A DNA stretch of 64,000 bases from Adiantum capillus-veneris (GCA_014529385.2 CM043966.1:108558587-108622586); one strand, 5' to 3'. Shown: positions 24,316 to 35,631, numbered from the stretch's first letter. Numbers and translations: made by a program. Notes: generated by a model from the letters alone, not told the origin.

Positions 24316-24392
24316 TTGAGTAATTATCATGTTATGCTAATTAAGTATGCTACCATGAATTCCACACTTGCTAATCCCTCTAAACCTTTCCA
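22420..24392 (+). mobile_element. Probable small non-autonomous LTR element
   Basis: Two direct repeats, about 22420-22770 and 24015-24392, share long words such as GAGCATGTGAGGGCACATGG, GTGACCCTTGAGAGGTGCAC and ACACTCTCTCTC. The left repeat is followed at once by TTGGTATCAAATCCC, resembling the initiator-Met tRNA primer binding site TGGTATCAGAGC. The right repeat is preceded by a purine-rich AAGGGGAGG and TGTTGGG (23934-23950). The roughly 1.2 kb internal region has no gag or pol. This is the structure of a TRIM/LARD-type element mobilised by others' proteins. The outer LTR edge on the left is not clear. Confidence 0.55.
22771..22785 (+). other. Candidate primer binding site (tRNA-iMet-like)
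   Basis: The sequence TTGGTATCAAATCCC directly follows the end of the left direct repeat (AAACCTTTCTG). It matches the plant initiator-methionine tRNA complement TGGTATCAGAGC at its first eight or nine bases. Confidence 0.55.
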
Positions 24393-25214
24393 AATTTTTA
24401 CTTTACTAAACTTTGAGCACTTTGTCCATGTGACACCAAATTCCTGTAATTTGACTTGTAAAACCACACAACCATAAATACTTGGATCCCCTTGCTTGCA
24501 CTAGGTCTTCACACCTTCTCTGATAATTAATCACACACCTACGAACATCCATAGCCCTATTTTCCATTATTTCTAACATCAACTCACTCTAGATATACCA
24601 ACATCATTCGCTACCCTACACACACGGCTACCATGCGTTCTGATATGTGTGATTTTTCTACAATGGAAAATGCCTTGTCAAAGATTTTCCTAGGATCATC
24701 TCAGCAAAGGACCAATGCTTGGTGTAGAGGACCCCCCTGTTAGGGTTTAGACCAATTGATAGGACACCCATAACATTAGTTGTACTAACCCTATCTATTC
24801 TTTTGATCATATAAAACAATAATGAGTAGTGAGGCATTTTGAATCCTTACATTGAGCTTTGCCAACATGTTGTGTTTCCTCTTCTTCTATTTTGAACTCC
24901 ACATGCATTGTGCACTCTTTAAGTGATATCAAGACAGAGAGAAGCAGATTTCTCAGCTTATGACAAATTGATAGTTGGTCACTACTTTGCTCATAGCTTG
25001 AGCTACAAAGCTCATATTCAATTTTTTTGAAGCAAAACGGAGATCTCTTTGAGCTCTAAGACTTTGTAGAAGAACACATCAACTAGTTTGGAGTGTAAAT
25101 ATGTCAAAAATAAAAACACAGAGGTTGTTTCCTTAAGATAGATTGTGCATTTGAAGGTAAAAGAGAAGAGAGAGTGTAGAGAGAGAGAGAGACTCGGGGG
25201 GGGGGGGGGGGGGG

Positions 25215-25272
<58 letters not shown>

Positions 25273-26779
25273 CATTTCAAATTTAGCATTGAAGGACTCA
25301 AGACACTCAATTCTATACTCAATAGTGGCATAGTGAGTGAGAGAGATAGCACATCAGCTCTCCTTTGGCTTGGACACCCATTTTTTTGGGCATCGACAGC
25401 TTGTTTTCTTGGCTTACAGCATGGACTCCTTGAATTATTCCTCAACATTGACGTGCATGGGTGAGGCACCTCTTCCATTGAGGAGTGAAACTCGCCCGAG
25501 GGGTTCACCATGGAAAACTTACAGCACCACGTAAGTGAAGGGGAGGGGGATTTCTACAAGTTACGTAAGATGTTAAGTTAGGGGCAGGCCCCCAATAATT
25601 TATACCCCAAGCTTAAAAATGAGGGAGGGAAGTATCATATTTAGGGGCGGGGGGGGGGGGGACCTGACTTGAGTTGATTACTTGTAACAATTGGTCACAA
25701 GTGTGCACTAGAACTCGGATGAATTTTGGGGACGTTTTTTATCAGGTCACACATCAAATTTTTCATCAAGTCGTTCATAGATAAGGGCTGATTTGAAGCA
25801 AGTCAAGGGTTGATTTACACCAGCTTTGGATGGGTCAAATGACCAGAGTGCAGCCTGATCGGGCACATAGTTGAAAGTCAAACTAAAACACATTGAGGGT
25901 ACATCTAGCTATCAACAAAAGTTCCTTATTACATTGTCAGTCACTATGCTACACACTCTTTGACTAGTTTTACTCAATTAGATAATGTAAGGCCTAAATT
26001 TTATATGTAAGATAGGGGTATGATAGCTTTCTTCATCGATTGTATAAGCATAGAAATGGGGTCATATTCCCTAATATAAGTCGTATATAGGGGTTTTAGC
26101 AAAGTTGTCCGCTCACACATGGCGTCCAGTTTTGTATATAGAGTGAATCCCCGGGGAAACCCGACATATATTGCATCAATATTGAGTGGCATTGTAGAGA
26201 GTCAGACAAATAGATAGTTTGTTCGCAATTGGAGACATGTTACAAATTGCCATTAGCAGTAGTTGTATGAGTTTTTGAGAGTAAATTTGAATTTCCATAA
26301 GCATTCTTGGCATTGACATATGTTCTCTGTAGTATTGCTCATGCATAGCCATTTATCACTTCTCAGAGAGATAACTCTTAGATACAACGTTTATATGCAC
26401 ATAGGCAATCATAGGTCCTCTAGACAGAGAAAATTTATGAGCATGTTTGATAGTGACAACCATTACAGTTCGAGTGGAAATTTGGGTGCATATGATTTAT
26501 GGGTGACTAGCACTTGAGAGTGCTTGTGCTCTGTTAAGAGCATTTTACTCCCCACAAGGAGTTGGTTCTATAAATTTCCTTGCATACTCATTGGTGCCTA
26601 TTTGAGTGCATGTCGTGCGATTTTTGCAATGACAACTTTACATTTTCAATGTATGTTATGTTGCGGATACTTCCAGTATACGTTGTTGCATGTGGAGCCA
26701 ATCTTGGCTTGTTTTGGTAGTTTCAATTGTTTTTTAGGCTCAAGTTGAAAGAGCCCTTTCTGAGACTATGGCTACTTAT
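24393..26779. other. Gene-free region; left flank of the 13.3 kb insertion
   Basis: No gene recognised. It contains a G-run at 25196-25218 joined to a (GA)n tract at 25219-25270, and a second G-run near 25648-25660. The last part, up to 26784, is continuous with sequence resuming at 40065 once the inserted retrotransposon is removed. It therefore probably includes part of the LTR or leader of the Copia element found there. Confidence 0.55.
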
Positions 26780-26784
26780 ATCTG
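26780..26784. repeat. Target-site duplication ATCTG (left)
   Basis: The five bases ATCTG lie immediately outside the TG of the left LTR and recur immediately outside the CA of the right LTR at 40060-40064. A 5-bp duplication is usual for integration of LTR retrotransposons. Confidence 0.9.
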
Positions 26785-27034
26785 TGTGCGCTCCTTGCCG
26801 CACTGTCGAAGCAAGGGACTTGCCAATACACCGTATGCGAGCCACAAACGGCTCCAAGCACACAACAAGCCTAAACTAGCAAGCTCAAGAAAACAAAGGG
26901 TGTGTCACTCACCGCTCTACGCTCGCCTTCGTGGTGGATTCCTTGCCGCGATGAAGAAGAAGCTGCAGTCGTGCCGCGCTCAACCGCTTCGCCGCCGTCG
27001 TGCCTTCGTAATGCTCGATCGCACACACACTCTC

Positions 27035-27067
<33 letters not shown>

Positions 27068-27360
27068 AGGAGGTGAAGAAGAAGAAGATGGAGATGGAGC
27101 AAGAGCACTCTTCAATTGCACAAATGAGAGAATGAGTAAAAATTAGGTTTAGTTGGCTTTTATAGGAGCTCACCCCATTCACACTTGGGCGCCCATGCTT
27201 AACCAACTAATCCCTTGAATGTCCAAGTTAAAGTGCGCCTCTCATCGACGATCACTCTACCTTTCCCTATTGGTCCGACAAGCCCGGTACCTGACTCTAC
27301 CAAATACATAATACGCGTCCATCGTAGGTGATGGGTGTCCGTGTGCCGTGAGGGTTAACA
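26785..27360 (-). repeat. 3' LTR of the 13.3 kb element
   Basis: Nearly identical to 39486-40059. On the minus strand it begins TGTTAACCCTCACGG and ends GGAGCGCACA. It contains a TATA box (27158-27164) and CA/CT microsatellites near 27021-27067, which differ slightly in length between the two LTRs. Confidence 0.95.
27158..27164 (-). promoter_or_regulatory. LTR TATA box
   Basis: The minus strand reads CCTATAAAAGCC here and at the same place in the 5' LTR (39857-39863). The 5' copy would drive the genomic RNA. About 200 bases of U3 lie upstream of it. Confidence 0.7.
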
Positions 27361-27362
27361 TG

Positions 27363-27373
27363 CCCCCCTTCCT
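27363..27373 (-). other. Polypurine tract of the 13.3 kb element
   Basis: AGGAAGGGGGG on the minus strand, two bases before the TG of the 3' LTR, where the plus-strand primer is expected. The same 11 bases occur again at 29394-29404. Confidence 0.8.
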
Positions 27374-28707
27374 GATGTAGATTCCGTCCTCGGAAGCTAT
27401 TGAGTTGAAGCTGGTTCGTCGAGGTGGAAGAGCATTTGAGATGAATGTCCTTAGCCTTCTTCAGTCACTGCAAAATCAAACAACATTGGCACAGTAATTG
27501 CATTCTCTTAAAAAGCATATGCAGTTTTAGGTAGACACATTGATTGGTCAAAGAATTTCAAACAATTTGGTAGCAATGAACATTAAATTTCAATGTAATC
27601 AAATGCATAAACAAATGTAAAGGTAGAAAATTAAACAAGTCTGGGGTCGCTAATTTAACGGTCGAAAGGCACTAGAGATCGAATATTAATACCATGGGTA
27701 AGCTTCTTAATTTTCTGTGGTCAATTAAGTTGTTTAATCGCGAGAGCCAAGTATTCATGTTCGAGGGCTGAGTAGAGGCTATATCTAGAAAACCTTGTAG
27801 TTAAGCTACCATAAAAGGAATTTCTCATGAAATCATCGCCTGACTGATTACTTTTTCTTTGACCCCCCAAGGTCTTTTCACAGTGATTCAATTATGATGT
27901 GTGTGCTTATTTTGTATGCCTTGGGTTTTTTGCTTTTCAAGGAAAAGCGCCCACACTGGGAACCTCTAGGGCTCTAGTACCATAGGCGATACATGTGAGT
28001 GAAGTACCAAATCAAGCTGAGATTTCTCTTCCAGCTTAAAATTTTACATTGTGGCACTTTGATTTTTTGCTTGTTCATTTTCAGCATTTAAATTTTGTAA
28101 CTTTGGGGGGTCATATAACACTGTCACCCTCCCCAGGCTCATCACATTAGTAAACTCCCTTTATAATACTTACGCTAAAGGTCAATAGGGTTAAGCCCAC
28201 TAGAAAGCCCTAGTACATTTCATACAATGCTGCCTAAATCGGATTAAGAACCTAAGTAACCATTGCTTATTAGGAAGGCATTCCCCATGGTATTAAGAGA
28301 AGATTTCTAATACCTAGCTTGGTCAAACTAGCTTAGTCGGACTGCTTGATTTTTACACCTAAACAAGTGATTATGACAAAAGATTGCATTGAATTAAATG
28401 TTGGATACTAAGCCAATGCGCTGAATAGTATGCTACCAATCACAATCAAAGCAGACAAACATGGATGCAAAAAAGATAAGGGCAATGCTAATGGACAAGA
28501 AACACCTGTTTGTGTTGATGGTCGCGCTTGATTTGAAGGTTCCATGAAGGTCCAAACCCTATCAATAGCAACACGTTCCTGTACACACTAGGAAACAAAA
28601 ACAATACCTCTAGGAGGCACATCAGTGGGAAAAATTAAAACTCCTAAAAAACAAACTCAAAACACAATCTAGACCCCTAACCTACCTATCTGTCACCCCT
28701 TTTAGAA
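27374..28707 (-). other. 3' untranslated region of the 13.3 kb element
   Basis: About 1.3 kb between the acidic ORF and the 3' LTR with no coding pattern on either strand and no similarity to other parts of the window that I could see. Unusually long for a Gypsy 3' end. Confidence 0.6.
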
Positions 28708-29130
28708 TCAAGGAAAGAGGATATTATATAAACCGGGTGGCCACCCTAAGGCTAGGCCTCTATCCTCATCATCTAGATAAATAAAATCGTTGTCCGTGAG
28801 GCCATAGTCTTCCTCGGTCTCTATTAGTTCCTCTTCATCATCCTCTTGTGCAAGCATGCTAATCAAGAACCTCGTGATGCGTGGATACTCATCTTGTGCA
28901 AAAGAATAAGCATGTGCCATTGGAGACACATTCGCTAGTGGGTAGGGATCACTAGTTAGCCATAGACGTATCAGCCATTCTAACTCCTCAAAATTTCTCT
29001 CACATGCAAGGCTCTCTATCAAATCCCATTCGCAAGAAAGTATAGGGTAGCATACGTAGAACACTTGTTGAAAAGACAAGGGGTACCTTTCATCAAAAAT
29101 AGAAGTGCATGCCTCTGGTGAAGTAGCCAT
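28708..29130 (-). CDS. Acidic 140-residue ORF of unknown function
   Basis: An uninterrupted frame from ATG at 29130 to a stop at 28708 gives a protein starting MATSPEACTSIFDERYP. The N-terminal half has aromatic and hydrophobic residues (FQQVFYVCYPIL, EWLIRLWL). The C-terminal third is strongly acidic (QEDDEEELIETEEDYG, then DDEDRGLALGWPPG). No signal peptide, membrane helix or known domain is recognised. A TATA-like motif lies about 170 bases upstream (29303-29312). The ORF is intact in an element whose RT is damaged. It may be an element accessory protein or a captured host fragment. Confidence 0.5.
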   Translation of the reverse strand: MATSPEACTSIFDERYPLSFQQVFYVCYPILSCEWDLIESLACERNFEELEWLIRLWLTSDPYPLANVSPMAHAYSFAQDEYPRITRFLISMLAQEDDEEELIETEEDYGLTDNDFIYLDDEDRGLALGWPPGLYNILFP

Positions 29131-29302
29131 TTCTGACAAGACAGATAGATTTGGTTAGGCCTTTAAAACATAAGAGTTGTTTTTGTGTGTTGCTTGACTT
29201 GACACGGTGAATTTGGACTTATATGTAAGATCTGATAGGGTGCTCTCTCATTGCTAGGCGCTCTTGCTCTTTACTATTTTTGTTTTTTTGCGAGTATAAG
29301 GC

Positions 29303-29312
29303 TATATATATA
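29303..29312 (-). promoter_or_regulatory. TATA-like motif upstream of the acidic ORF
   Basis: The minus strand reads GTATATATATAGCC, about 90 bases downstream of the internal purine tract and about 170 bases before the ATG at 29130. The spacing would suit a separate promoter with a 140-base leader. A chance AT-rich run is possible. Confidence 0.4.
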
Positions 29313-29391
29313 CATTCCCTAAGATCGGAGATTGAGAGGTCAGGGAAAAAGGTTGAGAAGGAAACAAATGAATGATGACTGTCAGCAAACA

Positions 29392-29405
29392 CTCCCCCCT
29401 TCCTT
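29392..29405 (-). other. Internal polypurine tract followed by TGTT
   Basis: AAGGAAGGGGGGAG on the minus strand, then TGTTTGCTGACAG. The core AGGAAGGGGGG is identical to the tract at the 3' LTR, and the arrangement tract-then-TGTT is the same. It starts 8 bases after the stop of the post-integrase ORF. It could be an internal plus-strand primer or the relic of an older 3' LTR edge. Confidence 0.6.
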
Positions 29406-29412
29406 GGGTAGA

Positions 29413-30933
29413 TCATACCGTTTGAAATGAGCTTGTCACCCTTTGAAACCAATTGTTCCAGTTGGTAATAGGTGAGGATTTTTGCCAGTAGTTTTCTATT
29501 ACCCTAGGTGCCTCGTCAAGTTGCAAGGGTGGTAAGGTACTCTCCCAGGATTTTATTTGCAACGTTGTTGTAGGTGGTGAACTTACCCCGGAAGGTGCAA
29601 ACTCTTTCGTGCTTGGATGGATATGTACAGTGGTAGGTGGAGGTTGTGTCGAAGCTTCTATTTGCATATAGGAACTACATGAAGAGCAAGAAGCTTCATT
29701 TGATTTCCCTGTTCCTGAGCTAGGTGGAACAAATCGTTCTTTCTTTGGTACCCAAACTAGCTCTAGAACGGGTGTGTAACATTCCATGATTTTTTCCTTT
29801 CCGCGATTTTCAATTTGTTTTGGAGCCACAGGATTGGGTTTACATGGGCTAGGTGACAGGTAAGAGTACACTTTACGTTTGGGCACCCAGATTTGATCAT
29901 TTCCTTCATAGTATCCTTGGGCTTCCAATAGTCGTTTAGGAATCCAACGCAGCGTTTCTTTACATTTCTTGGAGTGAGTGGTACGGTTCTTACTAGGTTT
30001 CCGTTTTTTTGCATCAACCATGCTCACTACAGAGGTTTTAGGGACCCACTTGTATGTTTTCTCTGTTATATTAGGATGGTTCTTGTGTGTCTCAAGCTTT
30101 CTTTCAACTACATTAGTTGAAGCTCTAGAGAGTTGGGCTATGGGGACGTATGGTTCAACCTCCTGGACATGTAATGTCTTGGGTTTTATTTCCTTGGGCA
30201 ATATCTCAGGGACTATGGCTTGAGTGGTAGGGCTAAGAGTTGGTTTTTGCGTTGTAACACCCCCAGTCCCCCAATCAATAGTGCATTTGGTGGCTATCAT
30301 CCACGTGCGGCCTAGGTTTATATTACCCTCCATAGTTCCAGTAGGCATGACCAAAAAGTCTTGAGCTACCACCCCATTGTCATAACTGACAGAAGTGTGC
30401 CAGATTCCAAAAACCGCGGTTTTTTTCTTGTTGACACCCTTGACTTGGATAATACTCTCAGATAGAGGTGGCTTCCCTAACTGACACCACACCCCATAGG
30501 ATAGCAGATTGTATTTAGCACCCGTGTCCAATAAGGCGTTATATAGCACTTTTCCATAGGCACTATTTAACTCAATGGGGTATCGTAGAGGTGTGTCAGA
30601 GTCCAACCCATCCTCTTCGATTTCCACGTGGAATGCATTTGTGACCCCAAGGTTAGCCTCTCGTTTTTGTCTTATACGTTGTTGTCGCTCCTTAGCCTCA
30701 GCTTGAGCTTGTATCTTGTTTAGCTCGGTTTGTGCTTTGGCGGCCTTTTTTTGATGAATGGCCCGTAGTTCTTCTTGGCTTAAAGGATCATAATATCTTT
30801 TGAATTTACTCCCATTGAGGAATCCAATGGTTTCAACTCCATCAAGAGTTTCCACACGAAGGGTACCTTGTGGGGTAATTTCACATACTCTATATGGTCC
30901 TTTACCAGCATATTTCAACTTTCTCTTCTCCAA
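29413..30933 (-). CDS. Integrase C-terminus fused to a second aspartic-protease-like ORF
   Basis: About 506 open codons; the frame has no ATG at its start and probably continues the integrase frame after a one-base shift. Residues about 8-47 hold the integrase GPY/F-type motif (KYAGKGPYRV ... LNGSKFKRYY). Residues about 56-92 are a charged, probably helical linker. Residues about 118-222 resemble a retropepsin: ALLDTGAKYNLLS with D136 (codon at 30526-30528), a VMPTG segment, then INLGRTWM matching the family's ILGRxW strand. The rest (about 223-506) is low-complexity, with repeated WVPK motifs. A protease-like fold after integrase is unusual; function unknown. Confidence 0.65.
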   Translation of the reverse strand: MEKRKLKYAGKGPYRVCEITPQGTLRVETLDGVETIGFLNGSKFKRYYDPLSQEELRAIHQKKAAKAQTELNKIQAQAEAKERQQRIRQKREANLGVTNAFHVEIEEDGLDSDTPLRYPIELNSAYGKVLYNALLDTGAKYNLLSYGVWCQLGKPPLSESIIQVKGVNKKKTAVFGIWHTSVSYDNGVVAQDFLVMPTGTMEGNINLGRTWMIATKCTIDWGTGGVTTQKPTLSPTTQAIVPEILPKEIKPKTLHVQEVEPYVPIAQLSRASTNVVERKLETHKNHPNITEKTYKWVPKTSVVSMVDAKKRKPSKNRTTHSKKCKETLRWIPKRLLEAQGYYEGNDQIWVPKRKVYSYLSPSPCKPNPVAPKQIENRGKEKIMECYTPVLELVWVPKKERFVPPSSGTGKSNEASCSSCSSYMQIEASTQPPPTTVHIHPSTKEFAPSGVSSPPTTTLQIKSWESTLPPLQLDEAPRVIENYWQKSSPITNWNNWFQRVTSSFQTV

Positions 30934-32875
30934 CTTTGATATCCTTGTCCTTCACATGGCGATCAAACCACTTCTTTCTCCTATCCTTTTCCACAAGAGC
31001 ATTTTGCACAGCCAAGTGTCTCTCTTCGTCTAGTTTTTCTAAGATAAACAAACGCTCGGTTAAGGGGTTACCATTCCATCCTTCTTGCGAAGCTACCCTA
31101 AGACTAGGAATGACAAACTCCCAAGGCATAACCGCTTCTTGGCCGTATACCATTTTGAATGGCGTACAATTAATAGCCACTTTATAAGCAGTACGATAAG
31201 CCCATAGAGCAGATGTCAACTTCAAATCCCAATCAGTGCGATGAGCTTCTACCGTCTTGGTTAAAATAGAGATTAGAGTCTTGTTGGTGCTCTCGGCTTG
31301 TCCATTAGCTTGCGGGTAATAAGGTGTAGACTTATGGTGGGATATCATAAAGGTCGTGGTAAGCTCTCTTATTACCTCATTTATAAAATGGGTACCATTA
31401 TCACTAACAATTTCAAAAGGGCAACCAAATCTTGTGATAATGTTCTCAAAAAGAAACTTAGCTGTTGTCCTCGCGTCAGCTTTTTGTGAAGCCTTAGCTT
31501 CAGCCCACTTTGTTACATAGTCCGTAGCAACTAGAATATATCGAGATTGAGTGTTGCGAGCTGCGGGACTAATTGGACCTACAAAGTCTAAGCCCCATTT
31601 TTCAAATGGTTGGGTTACTTTAATAGGATGTAAGGGCATTCTGTCCTTGCGCTGTGTGGTCTTGTAACGTTGGCACTCATCACACCCTTTTGTAAAAAAT
31701 GATGCATCCTTAAATAAAGTTGGCCACCAATAGCCTGATTGCAACACCTTTCTAGCAGTCAGGTCCCCTGAAAAATGTCCTCCTGCTATGCCCATATGTG
31801 CTTCTTGCAAGATATACAAATATTCATCCTCGCGGGCACAACGCCTAAGAATATCGTCCTTGCCTAATCTATACAGGGTTCCGGCAATCAAACAATAGGG
31901 TTCACATTCTTTTACTAGCCTTCGAGCGATATCCTTACGAAGTTCCTTGGGTGGAAAACCATTAACTAAAAAGTTAACAATGTTCTCACTCCATTCAGGC
32001 ATAGTCTCAACTATGAATAGGGAAGTATCGGGTAATTCATCATCAACTCTTGTAGGGGCTTCACCATTGGGTATGCGAGACAAATGATCAGCCATGACGT
32101 GCCTTTTACCGGGTCTCACTACAATCGTGAAATCAAAATCAAGAAGAATTAACAACCATCGTGTGATTCTTCCTGTGGAGCATGGCTTGTTTACCAGATA
32201 CAGCAACGCTTGATGATCCACATAAAATACAAACTTGTTTGCCAGAAGGTAGTAGCGAAATTTCTTTACTGCATAAACCATTGCCAAACCTTCTCGCTCT
32301 GTAGTGGTGTAGTTCCTTTCAGCATCGTTCAATTGACGGCTTGCAAAGCTAATGGGATAGTCCAATTTATGTTCTCCTGGTTGAGTGAGAACACACCCAA
32401 TAGCAAAGTTTGATGCATCAATATGCACATGGAAAATGACATCCCAGTTAGGTGTCCTTAAAATCGGAGCACTTGCTAGTGTTTTCTTCAATTGTTCATA
32501 GGCCTGGTCACACTCTTCAGTCCATTTAAATTCAATGAGAAGCTTGTACAAAGGACGTGCTATCTCAGCGAAAAATAAAATAAACCGTCGATAATAACCC
32601 ACGTGTCCCATGAACCTTTGAACTCCCTTGTAATTGGTTGGTGGTGGTAACTCTAGAATCACTTTAATTTTGCTCTCATCGGTTGAGATACCATTCTTGG
32701 ATACTATATGCCCTAAAATAACTCCATGCTTGACCCAAAATTGGCATTTGAACGGGTTCAATGAGATACGATATAACCTACATTTTTCAAACACCTTCCG
32801 CAAACATGATAGATGTTCTTTCCAAGAAGAGTAAACACAAAGGTCGTCTAAGAAAGCTTCACAAAACTCCCTCAA
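30902..32875 (-). pseudogene. RT C-terminal part, RNase H and DD35E integrase
   Basis: Open for about 657 codons with no ATG at its edge. Residues 1-15 hold the RT catalytic motif as FLDDLCVYS. RNase H follows with D153, E193 and D220 (HIDAS, TTERE, YVDHQAL). Integrase has an HHCC zinc site (H360, H367, C398, C401) and a DD35E core (D430 in WGLDFVG, D492 in IVSDNGTHF, E528 in PQANGQAE). RNase H and IN look intact. Upstream, an RT deletion with frameshift separates this frame from the protease/RT frame; downstream, the frame ends at 30902 and the IN tail continues in another frame. Confidence 0.9.
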
Positions 32876-35631
32876 ATATCTAGAAAGCTATAAGCTTCCT
32901 TGCCTGCAACTCTTTCGAGTACATGTTCGGAATATGGTAGGGGGTAATGGTCTCTTCTAGTAGCTGCATTAACTTTTTTGAGGTCCACGCACACCCTGAG
33001 TTTCCCATTCTTTTTTGGCACGATAACTATTGGCGACACCCATTCAGAGTGTTCAATAGGATATATGAACCCACATTTGATAAGCTTTTCTAGTTCTTCT
33101 TGAATGATCTTTGCGTACTTAGGATTCATCGGGTAGGGTCTTTGTTGTACGGGCTTCGCAGTGCTAATCATAGGGATTGTATGTTGGACCACAGAAGGCG
33201 GAACACCTTCCATATCATGGTATGTCCAAGCGAATACGTCCTTGAATTCCTTGAGAAGCTCTTTGAGGACCGCCTCTTCAACTTCTGTGAGGTCTTGGGC
33301 AATAAAAACAGGTTTTGATTCTTCACCGGGGTCAGCTAATTCTATTTCTTTAACTATTGCCGGACCATCATAGATTCCATTATTCCCATCGATAGGTATT
33401 CTTTGGGCTTTTGTGTACACAACCTTTGCTTCCCCTGTGGTGTAAGATTTGAAATGTTTTGGTGCAGGATGCAAGTCTGTGGATTCTGGTTGTGCGTTGG
33501 TTTGTGCTTCCATTTCTGCTTTCTTGTGTTGTCGACCTAACTCTTGGTTTTGACGCCTCCTTGCAGTGCGGCTCAACTTTGGCTTGTCTATGATCTCTAA
33601 TTGGGCTATGTCATGGGGTCGTGGTCTACACCACATAACATTTTGGAGATATTCACCCCAATTGTCTACCAATTTTCGATGAGCATCACATGCTCCTATA
33701 TAACTGAGCCATTCCGCTGAGGATCTCTTCTTGTTTATCCTAGCACGTACATTGGCTCGATATCGACGCCTCTTAAGGTTTTTCTTTTTCTTATTTGAGA
33801 CCTGATTTTGATTTGCATTTAGATCTGGCTCACTAAAGGAGTCCTCGTTGGTGTCCTCTTCACTCTCGGAGGAGCTATCATCGGTTGATGTGCTCGGTCC
33901 TTCCGAATGTTTTGACTGTGAACTTGCTCCACTCTCTAATTCATGAGATTCAAAATCCGTTTCACTCTGGGAGTCAGTGTCCAAGTCGTGTTGGTCAAAG
34001 TCTTCTATTGAGCTATCAGTGTCACTGTCAGATTGGTCCACAATTGCCTTGCCCTTAGAAGATGCATGTATGGCACTTATCATGTTCAGAGGTGCAATTT
34101 GTGGTACCTCTTCCCCCTCTGGTGTGACCCAAGTGGTTCCTCTATTTCCCCAGGTATCTATGGTTGCAGCTAGGTGTACCCAATCCACATTGTCCGATTC
34201 AATCATCCCAGGTAGGATATCCATATAAGGAGAATCTTGGCCAATGTCTGTATCCTTCTTACAAGTGTAACAATATTGTAGTGGGGCCGAGTGAACTGTG
34301 GTGTCAGAGCGATGATCAATAATGGTTTTACTCCCTAAGGGGTGTACCTTACCAGTCACCAAATCCACTCTAAGGACAGAGTCTTGGAATTGCAAATAGA
34401 CATGATTTTTAGACCAATCGTGAACCATTTGTGCTTCCCTCATGAATGGTCGTCCTAAAATCATTTCATATGACATAAGGTGTTTAGAGAAATCCATTAC
34501 AATGAACGTATGTCGTACCTTGTGCCCTAGAACTTTGATCTTAAGATCCTTGAGCATCCCCATAGGTTTGGCTATGGTACCATTTGCCATCTTTACCACA
34601 ATGTTAGTAACACTGAGGCGGGGTTTTCCCATGGATTCCCAGCAATCTTTTGTAACGATGCTAACTCCCGCACCACCATCAAGAATTCCCTTTATAGTTA
34701 ATCCCTTGGTAGTGATGGGTAGGGTCGCATTAGACTCGTCGCCTTCAAAATACTGCCCTAATTCGTTAATGGGTACCTCGATCACAGACTCGTGTCCATC
34801 TAAGTCAAGTGATTGCACATGATTTTCCTCATCAATCATAATCGAGTCAGGCCTATTTGGTTGCGCAAACTGCGGTAATCCCGTTCGTAGCTCTCCGTTA
34901 AGGAATGCTCGAAGTGCAAGGAATAACTCAGGATCTCCATACAGCTTTGCTATGATCGTGGTTCGGACCTCAGAAGACATGAAGTCCACTAGTTTGGCAA
35001 CATTCATTGGCGTTTTGCAGGGTGTAGGTCCTTGACTAGGAACTGGTGAGGATGGAATCTCATATTCCTCAATGGGATCAGGTATTCCTTCGTTAAACAT
35101 CCTTTCCAACAAGAAGGGTGTATGCTCACTTTCTGATGTCCCGTCCTCACTCCCTTCTTGGATGATACTAGATATGGCTAACGGTCTATGGTTCATGTGG
35201 GGTGGATGAACTTGCGTGGGAAACACTGTGTCATGAATTTTGATATGCATGGGTTCTGGTTCTAGTTTCCTTTGAGTCTCCTCCACTAAATCTCTTAGAT
35301 GTTTCACCTGCTTAATCTCGTCTACAGGGTTTGGATACGTCCCAATCTTCTTTTTACGATTCTTCCCTTTTTGCCCCTGCGGTTTATCTTGGGGGTCTTG
35401 GATTGGATTTGGAAACACTTGTGGTGTTTTCAGAGGCTCTTTATGGTTTTCTCTTATTCGGTTTTCATTTGGTTCCATGTTACGGTTTTCTTTGTCGGTC
35501 TTTCCCCTTGTGGTATTGGTTCTAGTCTCCATTGTCTCGATTGAATCTGAATCATCCTCGAGGTCATTCATATACACGGGGTCATCTCCTGTTCCTATGT
35601 TTGTTTTGGAACTTGGCTTTGAATTTTCCAT
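32872..35631 (-). pseudogene. pol N-terminal part: protease and partial RT
   Basis: About 919 codons from an ATG at 35629-35631, in the same frame as gag and 18 bases past its TGA. The first half is a charged, poorly ordered region. The retropepsin has active site ILDGGAGVSIVTK (34666-34680 for DGGAG) and strand motif MILGRPFM. A Ser/Asp/Glu-rich linker and a basic patch (KKKKNLKRRRYRANVRAR) follow. RT begins with GKLRVCVDLKKVNAATRRDH and AGKEAYSFLD and then stops: compared with 4966-5130, about 50-55 codons, including the SGYNQ and MPFGL region, are missing. Confidence 0.9.

Noticed and set aside
26768-27135. Open frames inside both LTRs (also 39358-39845)
   Set aside because: They occur identically in both LTRs, cross the CT/CA microsatellite and have no protein-like pattern. 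They are LTR sequence, not genes.
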